NCBI GenBank assembly: GCA_934097015.1
Contig: CAKONF010000001.1
Span: 62,001 to 126,000 of the forward strand
Origin: an uncultured Bacilli bacterium
GTDB taxonomy: Bacteria > Bacillota_I > Bacilli_A > RF39 > UBA660
Length of the DNA stretch: 64,000 nucleotides
Reading direction: 5' to 3'
The notes under the pieces were generated by a model. It searched no databases, had not been told where the DNA came from, and worked only from the letters and a program-made list of their open reading frames with translations. Positions within the stretch are counted from its first letter, which is position 1; each line of letters starts with the position of its first letter. Positions 24,101-31,272 of the stretch are shown here, one piece after another. The position numbers and the translations under genes are program-made.

Positions 24101-25753
24101 CCAAATGTTTTAAATTATATTATAGATACTTTTAAAAATGAAAATTTAAATGTTAAACCATTATGGTTAAGTAGTATACCTAAAGTAATATATGTAGATA
24201 AATTAAAAGAAAAATATAATTATGTAAAAGAAGATTATGTTTTAAATCCTATTATTGGAGAATATGATTATCCTTCTAAACAAACACAAGGTTTATTAAC
24301 ATTAGAATTAAGTAAAGAAGGAAATACAATAATATATGGTTCTAGTGGAAGTGGTAAAGAAAATTTAATTACGACAATACTTTATTCATTGATTAGCAAT
24401 TACAGTGTATATGAAGTAAATAGTTATATATTAGATTTTGGGAGTGAAATATTAAATAATTTTGAAGCTGCACCACATGTCGGAGATATTATACATAGTG
24501 GTGATGATGAGAAAATAGAAAACTTATTTAAATTTATAAATAATGAGATTAAATTTAGACGTAAAAAGTTTATGAATAGCAATGGAAATTATTTAGATTA
24601 TGTAAAAAATAGTGAAGAAAAAATACCAAATATTGTTGTTATAATAAATTTATTTGAAGTGTTTAGTGATTTATATGATAAATATATTGATAATATAGTT
24701 GAACTAACTAGAGATTCCTCTAAATATGGTATATTTTTCATTTTAACTAGTGCTAGTAGCACTGGAATTAGAACTAAGATAACACAAAATTTTAAAAATT
24801 TGATTACTTTACAATTGAATGATGAAATGGATTATAGGAATGTATTGGGAAATACTAACGGTGTTGTTCCTAGCAAATACGTTGGTAGGGGATTAGTCAA
24901 GTTGGATAAAGTTGTAGAGTTTCAAACTGCATATTGTTATCCTAAAGAAAATTTATATGATAATGTAAAAATGCTATGTGTTAAATTATTTATGGATATG
25001 AAGATGAAAGCAAGAGCGATACCTGTATTACCTAATGTTGTAGAATTTAAAGATATTAATAAAAATGAAATAAACATAAATAACATACCTATTGGTATAG
25101 TTAAAAAAACTTTAGATATTGCTAGTATTAATTTGAAAGATAACATTAGTTATTTAATGAGTAGTAGAAATTTTGATGATATGTTAACTTTTATTGATAA
25201 ATTATTATTTATATTAAATAGTTCTAGTAGTTTTAATACATTTGTATTTGATAGTAAGTTTGTTTATGAGGAAAATAAATTTAATAATATAACATATTTG
25301 AATAATGGATATAGTGATGTGTTAAAACAAATAAGTGAGTATGCAGATAACGTAGATGATGTATTAAAACAAAATAGTAATAATAGGAAAAGTATTAGTA
25401 ATGTAAAAGAAGTTTTAGTTGTATTATTAGGATTAGATAAGTTTGTTAAGTCTTTAAATGACGATGATAAAAAACTATTTGAAAATATTATTAATAAAAC
25501 TAAAGATAGTATAAAAATACATTTTGTGTTTGTTGATGGTAGTAATAGTTTAAAGAAGAACGAATATGAATCTTGGTATAAAGATATAGTTGATTCTAGC
25601 AGTGGTTTATGGATTGGTGATGGTTTTGCAGAACAATATAGTATTAAACCTACAAAGATTCAACAATCGTATTATGAATTAATTGGTAATAGGTTTGGAT
25701 ATATAGTTTCTAATGGAAACGTAGATTATATTAAAATTATAGAGAAAGAGTAA
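21158..25753 (+). CDS. essC: EssC, FtsK/SpoIIIE-type ATPase of type VIIb secretion
   Basis: A 1531-residue motor of the T7SSb. Forkhead-associated-like N-terminal domains (about 1-190) precede two membrane helices (about 267-289 and 305-327), then the ATPase domains. The first has Walker A GMTGSGKS (713-720) and Walker B IISDE (D835-E836). The second has GSSGSGKE (1061-1068), lacking the usual Ser/Thr after Lys. A third, C-terminal domain lacks a recognisable P-loop. Length is normal for EssC. EsaA, EssA and EssB are not found in the window, so other membrane parts must lie elsewhere or be dispensable here. Confidence 0.95.
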   Translation: MRLVLESKDQLTITKLPNTVSGNYWIIDDNNKNLLNVSVENDSWVLNSNTEIKISNNINNDKLSNINYLEKVILEENKYYYITNIMTKENYILYTLPSYEYYENFVIDYNQNNNIIIGNGKNSDIGINNSLFNDKDISIEYDKKSNNILFKNLNEKSNSFINYRKCNSCYLSNGDIIFKNGIFIYYFGSLLLVSNNKHDLVFNSLRVNKRLIKENEKKDYSNLIDKDVKVFDKNSMFQRPPRFKRKIEHKEFNIDSPTQKENDEETPLIFTIAPMMTMGMMSLVTGMSSLGKVLNGESTVKQELGSLLMCGCMLLSMIVFPLIQKFYDKMKKAQKERKRRRKYKKYISSKHDEIFKEINFQKQVMIEDNLPIDKVRDIILSRSRNLWDRKLEHEDFLNLRLGIGNTKPDIEIKYPESHFTLEEDDLKDIIDDLVNESKDITDVPITLNFRTNNKTGVIGDNNNLYNMLDNLMLQIMAYHGYDMLRICILTNNNVYWDKYRNLPYLWNNDKSIRYYASNKEDINKVCSYLMEEYNYRKEVYEDGTVFNPYYLIITDDINSVKNNVFVSEILKNRSNLGYSLLMCVNKLDLLPNECNMFVNLSNEVCGIFTNQMTMDNQIAFKKDVVNFSLRNAIANISNIPMDINNGKFVLPKKYGFLEMYDVGNVNQLNIVNRWKNNDVINSLSCPVGIDEQGELFNIDLHEKAHGPHGLVAGMTGSGKSEWIITYILSMAINYSPEEVQFVLIDYKGGGLALTFDNRENNIKLPHVVGTITNLDIVEIKRSLASIESELKRRQAMFKKAREILNESSMDIYKYQDYYRQGKLSDPMSHLFIISDEFAELKVQQPEFMDKLISTARIGRSLGVHLILATQKPSGVVDDQIWSNSKFRVCLKVQDKSDSNDMIKCPDAAMIKETGRFFLQVGYNELFMKGQSAYAGMPYYESDKKITVVNSSIDFVDEIGSIIKRGDVKKNNTQYVHKGEELPNVLNYIIDTFKNENLNVKPLWLSSIPKVIYVDKLKEKYNYVKEDYVLNPIIGEYDYPSKQTQGLLTLELSKEGNTIIYGSSGSGKENLITTILYSLISNYSVYEVNSYILDFGSEILNNFEAAPHVGDIIHSGDDEKIENLFKFINNEIKFRRKKFMNSNGNYLDYVKNSEEKIPNIVVIINLFEVFSDLYDKYIDNIVELTRDSSKYGIFFILTSASSTGIRTKITQNFKNLITLQLNDEMDYRNVLGNTNGVVPSKYVGRGLVKLDKVVEFQTAYCYPKENLYDNVKMLCVKLFMDMKMKARAIPVLPNVVEFKDINKNEININNIPIGIVKKTLDIASINLKDNISYLMSSRNFDDMLTFIDKLLFILNSSSSFNTFVFDSKFVYEENKFNNITYLNNGYSDVLKQISEYADNVDDVLKQNSNNRKSISNVKEVLVVLLGLDKFVKSLNDDDKKLFENIINKTKDSIKIHFVFVDGSNSLKKNEYESWYKDIVDSSSGLWIGDGFAEQYSIKPTKIQQSYYELIGNRFGYIVSNGNVDYIKIIEKE

Positions 25754-25798
25754 AATAATGAAAAATGTCAATTATTGTCAAAAATTACCAAAATAATG

Positions 25799-25827
25799 TT
25801 GCATTGGTGAAAAAAATATTTTATACT
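25799..25827 (+). promoter_or_regulatory. Promoter of the WXG gene
   Basis: TTGCAT (25799-25804), 17 bases, TATACT (25822-25827). It starts a leader of about 180 bases. Confidence 0.55.
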
Positions 25828-25833
25828 TTAGTT

Positions 25834-26014
25834 AGAGTAGTGAGTACTCTAAAAGACAATTATTATTTATGAAAAAATTAGAGATTATATATAACTAATC
25901 TCTTCTCTGGTGAGAAACAAGAGTTTACGAACAAACGTATGCTAAAAAAATCGTCGGGGGGGGGGTTATATAGAAAATATATAATTTTTTTGTTTGGAGA
26001 AGGGAGTGTTTTTC
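25834..26014 (+). promoter_or_regulatory. Structured leader with hairpins and a G10 tract
   Basis: The leader holds AGAGTA/TACTCT (25834-25850), AGAGATTA/TAATCTCT (25880-25903, 8 bp) and a small TACG/CGTA hairpin (25926-25939), followed by ten consecutive Gs at 25956-25965 and the AGAAGGGAG binding site. No known riboswitch class is recognised. The G tract could vary in length and change folding or translation. Confidence 0.5.
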
Positions 26015-26623
26015 ATGAATATTAATGTTAGAGATTTGGATTTAGGTTATAGTCAATGTGAGGAATTAAATACTTTATCTAAGACTAGTGGAACTAATTT
26101 AATTAGTAATTTGTCAACTGATATAAACAATTTAAAGGCTCACTGGAAAGGCACTGATGCTACAGCACATATAAACAATTTAATTAAAGTTTATGATGCT
26201 TTGGTTGCCTTGGTGACTGATGCTAAGGTTATTACTTGCAATTCAGGTAGTGCAATAAGCACTATTCAAGAAGTTAGAAGAAGTAATGGTGGTTCTGGAA
26301 ATATTGGAGGTCCTTTAGATGGCAATGCGCCTGATGCAAGTAGTTTACCTACTATTGAATCAACAAGCGAATACTTTTGTGATCCATCAGCTAGAATAGA
26401 TTATACGTTATTAGAACAAATTTGTTCTGATTATTCTAGCTTTATTAATAATTTTAGAAGTCAAAAAGATGCTTTAATGTCAAATTGGACTGCAGGTGCC
26501 AACAGAGAAAATGCTGTTAAAGTATTTGATGAATTTGATTCGAATTCTGAGACATATAATAAATATTTAACAGATGCTAAAGAAAATTTAGGAATTGCTG
26601 TAAGTAATTTATCACAATTATAA
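26015..26623 (+). CDS. Two-repeat WXG100-like secreted protein
   Basis: A 202-residue protein with no signal peptide. Two helical-hairpin halves each carry a WXG-type turn: LKAHWKGTDATAH (W44-K-G46) and LMSNWTAGANREN (W158-T-A-G161), joined by a Gly/Ser/Pro-rich linker (about 90-115). This looks like a covalent WXG100 pair, where family members are normally ~100-residue dimers. ATG at 26015 follows AGAAGGGAG; the TTG at 25994 is unsupported. No canonical YxxxD/E tail is visible. Its place right after essC suggests a substrate or co-secreted factor. Confidence 0.75.
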   Translation: MNINVRDLDLGYSQCEELNTLSKTSGTNLISNLSTDINNLKAHWKGTDATAHINNLIKVYDALVALVTDAKVITCNSGSAISTIQEVRRSNGGSGNIGGPLDGNAPDASSLPTIESTSEYFCDPSARIDYTLLEQICSDYSSFINNFRSQKDALMSNWTAGANRENAVKVFDEFDSNSETYNKYLTDAKENLGIAVSNLSQL

Positions 26624-26627
26624 GAGT

Positions 26628-26657
26628 AAGAGTGGCGTAATTGTGTCGCTCTTTTAT
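26628..26657 (+). terminator. Partial terminator after WXG gene
   Basis: AAGAGTGGC pairs with GTCGCTCTT (with G-U pairs) followed by TTTATT. It probably reduces, rather than blocks, read-through into the effector genes. Confidence 0.55.
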
Positions 26658-26674
26658 TAGAGAGGAAAATTGAA

Positions 26675-26971
26675 ATGAATCAAAAATATGAAAAGTACTT
26701 ACCAATTGGTAGTGTTGTTTTATTGAAAAATGCAAAAAAAAGAATAATGATTACTGGATTTTGTATAAAAAGTAAGGAATCTGATTTAGATAAAGTTTTT
26801 GATTATATTGGCTGTCTATATCCAGAAGGAATAATAGATTCTGAAAAAAATTTGTTATTTGATCATAATCAAATTGAAACTATTTATGCAATAGGATATA
26901 GCGATGATGAAGAAAGAGAGTTCAAAAAGAAATTACAAGAAGTTTTAAAAGAGGAAAATAATAATGTCTAA
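26675..26971 (+). CDS. DUF4176 protein, T7SS effector accessory
   Basis: A 98-residue protein with the DUF4176 pattern YLPIGSVVLLKNAKKRIMITGF near the N-terminus, then a small beta domain (IGCLYPEGIID, LFDHNQIETIYAIGY) and a charged tail. DUF4176 proteins sit beside LXG effectors in type VIIb loci, and published work names one (Lap2) as a factor needed for effector export. Here it overlaps the next gene by 8 bases and precedes the putative effector, consistent with a dedicated chaperone or adaptor role. Confidence 0.8.
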   Translation: MNQKYEKYLPIGSVVLLKNAKKRIMITGFCIKSKESDLDKVFDYIGCLYPEGIIDSEKNLLFDHNQIETIYAIGYSDDEEREFKKKLQEVLKEENNNV

Positions 26972-27362
26972 ATCTTCTAACAATAAAAATACTGAATCTC
27001 AATATTGGCGTCAAAAAGAAAGAGAATATCGTGAATTAAAAAAATCATATGAGAAATACAGAGACAAATTATCTTCTTTAAAAGAAGTTTTGTCTCCCTT
27101 AAGTATACATTTAGTTAATTCAAAAAAGTATTTTGAAGATGGTGGATATATTGAAGATAATGGTGAAACATTAGATAGAGGAAAATTATTAGAAATGAAG
27201 AATAGTTTAGAAAAGATTATTGAAAGATTATCAAGTGTTATTTCTGACACAAATTCTAAAATATCTTCTTTACAAGTATTAATGAACGATTGTAATAAAA
27301 AAGCAAATCAAGCTGTTATAAACGCTTCTAGCAATTGTTATTTTGCTGTTAAACCTAAGTAA
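26964..27362 (+). CDS. DUF5082/WXG-like coiled-coil T7SS partner
   Basis: A 132-residue, almost fully helical protein: an N-terminal basic stretch, then YWRQKEREYRELKKSYEKYRDKLSSL and LEKIIERLSSVISDTNSKISSLQVLMNDCNKKA. Size, Tyr-rich start and helical hairpin match DUF5082-like (YwqH) proteins that accompany type VIIb effectors. It overlaps the DUF4176 gene and ends 17 bases before the effector. It probably pairs with the effector N-terminus to form the export signal. No WXG motif is seen. Confidence 0.6.
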   Translation: MSKSSNNKNTESQYWRQKEREYRELKKSYEKYRDKLSSLKEVLSPLSIHLVNSKKYFEDGGYIEDNGETLDRGKLLEMKNSLEKIIERLSSVISDTNSKISSLQVLMNDCNKKANQAVINASSNCYFAVKPK

Positions 27363-27379
27363 AAGTATGGGTGGTGTAT

Positions 27380-29203
27380 ATGAAAATTGATGGAATTTTA
27401 TTTTATAAAGCACAATTAGAAATAAAAAAAGTGTTTGATGTAATTGATGGTAATAAAAATAAAATAGATGATTTGATAAATTCTGCTCCTCCTAAAGGTT
27501 ATCCTTGGAAATCCAAAGTTAATGAGATATGTAATGATTTAGTATCTTTTAATTTAGATGTTTGTAATCTTTCAAAAGCGATAGAGAATGCTAGATTAAA
27601 TATTATTAGTTTACAAGGTAGTGAAAAATTTATAGAAGAGTATGGTAGTATGATTACTAATATATCATTTGGAAATGAGTTTGGCAATAATGTTTTTGGA
27701 TTTAGTGGAAGTATTAATGAATCTATAATAAAACTTTCAGATGATGATTATTATGAATATTTGTATTCTTATTTAAAAAGTATGGATGTAAAGTTGTTAA
27801 ATGAAGATCAAAAAAATATTTTAGATCAACTTGAAGCTTCTAAAAAAGGTTTTAAGTCGGTTGAAGAAATGAAAAAATGGGAGCAAGCAAAGGTGGAATA
27901 CGAACAAATGAATCTATTTCAACAGGCATTATCTGATACTGGTACTTTTCTGTGTTCAACTGCCTGTGGTATAATTTCTGTTGCTGAAGAAATTGTTGAT
28001 GGTTATATTATGTTAGAAAGTTCAACTTTATTATATACTTCCCCTATTGGATGGGGAATTAACGCGATAAGTTTTTTTCAAGAAAAAAGTGGAATTTCTA
28101 AAGATAGAACTTTAAAATCTAAATATCAAGATGTAGTTCAGGATATTATTAATTATAATTTTTCAGATAATTTATATGATTCAATAGTAGATAGTACTGG
28201 ATTAAATATATATTCAGCTTATGGCACTTGTCATACTGCTGGATTAACTTTGGGTAATATTGTAGCAGAGGTTGGGATACAATTTATACCTGGGGGGAAT
28301 ATATCTTTATTTGCATTACACGCTTTAAAGGCTGCTGGTAAAACATCTCAGAAGGCAATAAAAGAGGTGAAAAAAGCTGAAAAATTGTATTTGAATGGTG
28401 ATGTTTCTGCTGAAGAATATAATGATATTATGAGAAAAAAAAGTTTTGGTCATATTGCTTTAACTAGTGGGGCGAATGCAGTTTTAGAAGGTGGCATATC
28501 AACAATATTGTATGGTAAATTTGGATTCGCAAAAGAAACAGGTGGAAAAGCTGTAAATTTTGTTGCAAAAAAAATTCAACCTTTAATAAAATCTAAAAAG
28601 GCTTCAGAAGTTGTCGTTAAATCTGCTATATCTTTTAGTAAGGAATTTGCGAAGGAAGGTATTTCTAGTGTAGGTTATGGAAAGAAATATGATTTAAAAG
28701 AAACGATGAAAAGTGGTTTAACTAGTGTAGCCACTACCGTATTTAATGAAACTGTTGTAGCACCATTAACAGATAAGGTTATTAACAAAAAGGGAATAAA
28801 TTCAAAAAATACTTTTTATAAACAAGAAAATTCTAAATTAAAACATATTAATAGTAATGTAGAAGAAAATATTAAAACTACTCAAGAAAAATTATCATTA
28901 ATTGAAACTAAACGTGCTGCACTATTTGAAAGTGGCTGTGAAGGTAAAGAGAGTATTAAGGGAGCATTTGGTAATTATGAACCTCCTAAAACTGATCATG
29001 TTGCTGCTTATGATGATGTAATTAAAAAATATACAGGAAAAATAACTATTCAACAGAACATTATTAGTCAAAATAATGATGCAATTGGAAGAAATTCATT
29101 AAATGTATTTGAAAAATTGATTAATAATGGTGCTATTACTAAAATATCAAAAAAAATTGCTTCTAAGTTTGAAAAAGATATTATTGCTAATGCTATGAAG
29201 TAG
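27380..29203 (+). CDS. Putative T7SS effector with unrecognised C-terminal domain
   Basis: A 607-residue protein. The helical N-terminus (1-170) lacks a clear LXG signature but fits the place of an effector targeting domain. The middle (about 175-330) has hydrophobic, Gly/Ala-rich helices that could insert in membranes. The last ~180 residues include CEGKESIKGAFGNYEPPKTDH and match no toxin family I know. Two accessory-type genes precede it and a small acidic protein follows, the usual order of adaptor, effector, immunity. Start 27380 is chosen over two GTGs within GGGTGGTG. Toxicity is inferred. Confidence 0.6.
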   Translation: MKIDGILFYKAQLEIKKVFDVIDGNKNKIDDLINSAPPKGYPWKSKVNEICNDLVSFNLDVCNLSKAIENARLNIISLQGSEKFIEEYGSMITNISFGNEFGNNVFGFSGSINESIIKLSDDDYYEYLYSYLKSMDVKLLNEDQKNILDQLEASKKGFKSVEEMKKWEQAKVEYEQMNLFQQALSDTGTFLCSTACGIISVAEEIVDGYIMLESSTLLYTSPIGWGINAISFFQEKSGISKDRTLKSKYQDVVQDIINYNFSDNLYDSIVDSTGLNIYSAYGTCHTAGLTLGNIVAEVGIQFIPGGNISLFALHALKAAGKTSQKAIKEVKKAEKLYLNGDVSAEEYNDIMRKKSFGHIALTSGANAVLEGGISTILYGKFGFAKETGGKAVNFVAKKIQPLIKSKKASEVVVKSAISFSKEFAKEGISSVGYGKKYDLKETMKSGLTSVATTVFNETVVAPLTDKVINKKGINSKNTFYKQENSKLKHINSNVEENIKTTQEKLSLIETKRAALFESGCEGKESIKGAFGNYEPPKTDHVAAYDDVIKKYTGKITIQQNIISQNNDAIGRNSLNVFEKLINNGAITKISKKIASKFEKDIIANAMK

Positions 29204-29212
29204 TTAAAAAAA

Positions 29213-29221
29213 TGGTATAAT
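29213..29221 (+). promoter_or_regulatory. Extended -10 promoter for putative immunity gene
   Basis: TGGTATAAT (29213-29221) lies 16 bases before the ATG at 29238, with AAAGGAGG between. It would give separate, short-leader expression of the gene after the effector. Confidence 0.5.
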
Positions 29222-29237
29222 ATAAAAGGAGGATACT

Positions 29238-29639
29238 ATGAATCAAGATAAAGAGAGATTTTTTTCTGGTATACAAAAATATGTAGATGATGGATTATTA
29301 AGAACTATCTATTCTGATGATAACTTGGCGGTTGTTTGTGTGGGGGATTTATTTTACTTAATCTGTCCTTATTTTACTTTAGATAATGGTGATTACTTTG
29401 GTATGTCTATAAAAAAAGATAATATTCATATTGCAATTGAAGATCCTGAATTCTTTTTTAAATCTATTAAAGAAATGAATTCATCTTTATTCCTTAGTAA
29501 AATGTTTAATTTTTCTTATAAATATTATGATGTAGTAAAAGGTATAGTAGATGAATGTCATAAAAAAGGAGATACTGTCGATTTAGATTATGAATTTGAA
29601 GAAAATTTAAAACAATTATATGTTAACAAAACAAAGTAA
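29238..29639 (+). CDS. Putative immunity protein
   Basis: A 133-residue acidic, soluble protein with mixed alpha/beta content (LAVVCVGDLFYLICPYF, HIAIEDPEFFF) and no signal peptide. It has its own strong binding site (AAAGGAGG) and an extended -10 box. Position directly after the effector, size and charge are typical for immunity proteins; no family is recognised, so the assignment rests on context. Confidence 0.5.
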   Translation: MNQDKERFFSGIQKYVDDGLLRTIYSDDNLAVVCVGDLFYLICPYFTLDNGDYFGMSIKKDNIHIAIEDPEFFFKSIKEMNSSLFLSKMFNFSYKYYDVVKGIVDECHKKGDTVDLDYEFEENLKQLYVNKTK

Positions 29640-29656
29640 GGTGTGTAAAATAATTT

Positions 29657-29794
29657 ATGGAAAAGAAAAAGATTATAATTAATGGAATTGAAGAAGAAAT
29701 ATATGTTGTTAGTGATAAAGAAAAGGAAGATAATTTGGATTTAATAAATTTAGAAGATACTGTTGATTTATCTGAGGTAATTAATCATGAATGA
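29657..29794 (+). CDS. Small acidic protein, 45 residues
   Basis: ATG at 29657 with AAGGTG 13-14 bases upstream. The product is acidic and polar (KKIIINGIEEEIYVVSDKEKEDN...), with no hydrophobic segment. Its last 8 bases overlap the start of the 29787 gene, which supports real translation and coupling. Function unknown. Confidence 0.55.
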   Translation: MEKKKIIINGIEEEIYVVSDKEKEDNLDLINLEDTVDLSEVINHE

Positions 29795-31115
29795 GTTTTT
29801 AGAAAGAATAAAGATAATTGCTAAATATAATCCCGGTTTATTAAATGATGATTTTTATGATATAGTTTATACTGAATTAATAGGTTTTAATTTAGGACAT
29901 AATCAAGAAAAATTTAAAAATATAAGTAATATGTTTAGTAAATGGATTGATAGAAATAATGTTAATGAAAGATTACGTACTTTTATAGATAATAGATATC
30001 CTTATTTTTGTCAATTTGTTAACCGTGGTGCTAAACCTATAAATAAAGATGCAATTAAATTATATATTCCACTTGATGAAGAGCATTTATATGAGGGTGT
30101 TAATAAATTATTTACTTTTATTACTAATATGGGTATTGAACATAATTCTAAAGTTGGTAGTGAAATTAGAAACGATAATGTTGTTATTAGAGTTAGTAAT
30201 ATTAAGGATGCTGAAACAATTATTAATTATGTTAAAAATGATAAATATTTAAGTGAAGGTTTACTTAATGTTAATCCATTTACAATTAATTTAAATGGTG
30301 TAGGAATTGCTATGGATGGTATGCGTTCATATAATATAGAATTATCTAAATCTATTGCTAATTTTACTAAAATATTAAGTGAAAAAAATAGATTGGAAGA
30401 TTTAAATGTAGATACTTTTAATGAATATTTAAATAATGTGAGAAGTAATGATAGAGATTTAAATATGATTAATGATATTCAAAAAAGAGTGACTGCAGGT
30501 CAAAGTTTTGATATGAGTTATGTTAAAGATATATTTTCTAAATATAATGGAAATGTTAATAATATAAATAAAGAAGGTATTTTAAAAGAGGCAATAATTG
30601 AAACATATAATAAATATCAAAGTATAGATCATGTTATTCATGCAATTGCTAGGTTTAGATATAATGGTGATGCTTGTGGATTTACTAGAAATAATGGAGC
30701 AAGAGCTAGATTAGAAATGGGTTTAAGTTTAGAAGATGTTAATAATATTTTAAATAATTATCCGTATTATGGTGATAATAAGATTGAAGCATATATTAAT
30801 AATTGTATAGGTTTAAATAATACAAAAGATGATAAATATCAATATTTAGTAAATGCTTACAAAGATACATATAATAAATATGGTGATAGACAAGCTGATC
30901 TTGCTTTAAGAAAATATATTCTTAATAAAGAAGTAAAATACATTACTAATAGTAATGGCGCTAGAACTAATTTAGAAATGTATTTAAAAGATAGTGATAT
31001 AATGCAAACTTTAAAAAATGGAATGAATATAGATAGTTATTGTTCTTTAGAAGATATATGTGAAACTTTTATAAATGAAATGCGACAATTGAATATGAGT
31101 CGTGGTAGTTATTAA
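29787..31115 (+). CDS. Unknown protein with a HopA1-like segment
   Basis: A 442-residue soluble protein. Residues about 85-180 (AIKLYIPLDEEHLYEGVNKL, SKVGSEIRNDNVVIRV, NPFTINLNGVGIAMDG) follow the order of motifs in HopA1-type domains: a K-x-Y start, an R-[ND]-D-x-V strand and a P-F/T-x-x-L-x-x-GVG-x-A segment. The rest is helical and contains two similar blocks (CGFTRNNGARARLEMGLSLEDV and YITNSNGARTNLEMYLKDSDI), an internal repeat. Coupled to the 45-residue gene before it. The HopA1 likeness is tentative. Ends at a strong terminator. Confidence 0.5.
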   Translation: MNEFLERIKIIAKYNPGLLNDDFYDIVYTELIGFNLGHNQEKFKNISNMFSKWIDRNNVNERLRTFIDNRYPYFCQFVNRGAKPINKDAIKLYIPLDEEHLYEGVNKLFTFITNMGIEHNSKVGSEIRNDNVVIRVSNIKDAETIINYVKNDKYLSEGLLNVNPFTINLNGVGIAMDGMRSYNIELSKSIANFTKILSEKNRLEDLNVDTFNEYLNNVRSNDRDLNMINDIQKRVTAGQSFDMSYVKDIFSKYNGNVNNINKEGILKEAIIETYNKYQSIDHVIHAIARFRYNGDACGFTRNNGARARLEMGLSLEDVNNILNNYPYYGDNKIEAYINNCIGLNNTKDDKYQYLVNAYKDTYNKYGDRQADLALRKYILNKEVKYITNSNGARTNLEMYLKDSDIMQTLKNGMNIDSYCSLEDICETFINEMRQLNMSRGSY

Positions 31116-31143
31116 ATTCTCAATTTTGTTGAGAATTTTTTTG
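31115..31143 (+). terminator. Rho-independent terminator
   Basis: AATTCTCAA pairs with TTGAGAATT, followed by seven Ts. Confidence 0.9.
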
Positions 31144-31157
31144 TGTTTTTGAAAAAG

Positions 31158-31206
31158 TCGTTAGAAAAATGTGTAATTTAGAACGAAAAATCGTTAGAAA
31201 AACGTG
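31158..31206. promoter_or_regulatory. Two direct repeats upstream of ackA promoter
   Basis: TCGTTAGAAAA-N2-GTG at 31158-31173 and again at 31191-31206, 33 bases apart start to start (about three helical turns). The second ends 8 bases before the -35 box. This is the placing of an activator binding twice on one DNA face. Confidence 0.5.
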
Positions 31207-31214
31207 ATTAGAAT

Positions 31215-31243
31215 TTGACAAAATTCATATTTTTTTGTATTAT
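31215..31243 (+). promoter_or_regulatory. ackA promoter
   Basis: TTGACA (31215-31220), 17 bases, TATTAT (31238-31243). Confidence 0.8.
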
Positions 31244-31272
31244 ATAGGGCAATTACTTAGGAGGGTTTGGTT

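Noticed and set aside
25834..25990. Known riboswitch in the WXG leader
   Set aside because: Hairpins are present but no conserved aptamer core (such as c-di-GMP, SAM, preQ1) could be read.
31158..31206. CRISPR-like repeats
   Set aside because: Only two short units with degenerate ends and no cas genes; placed like regulator sites.
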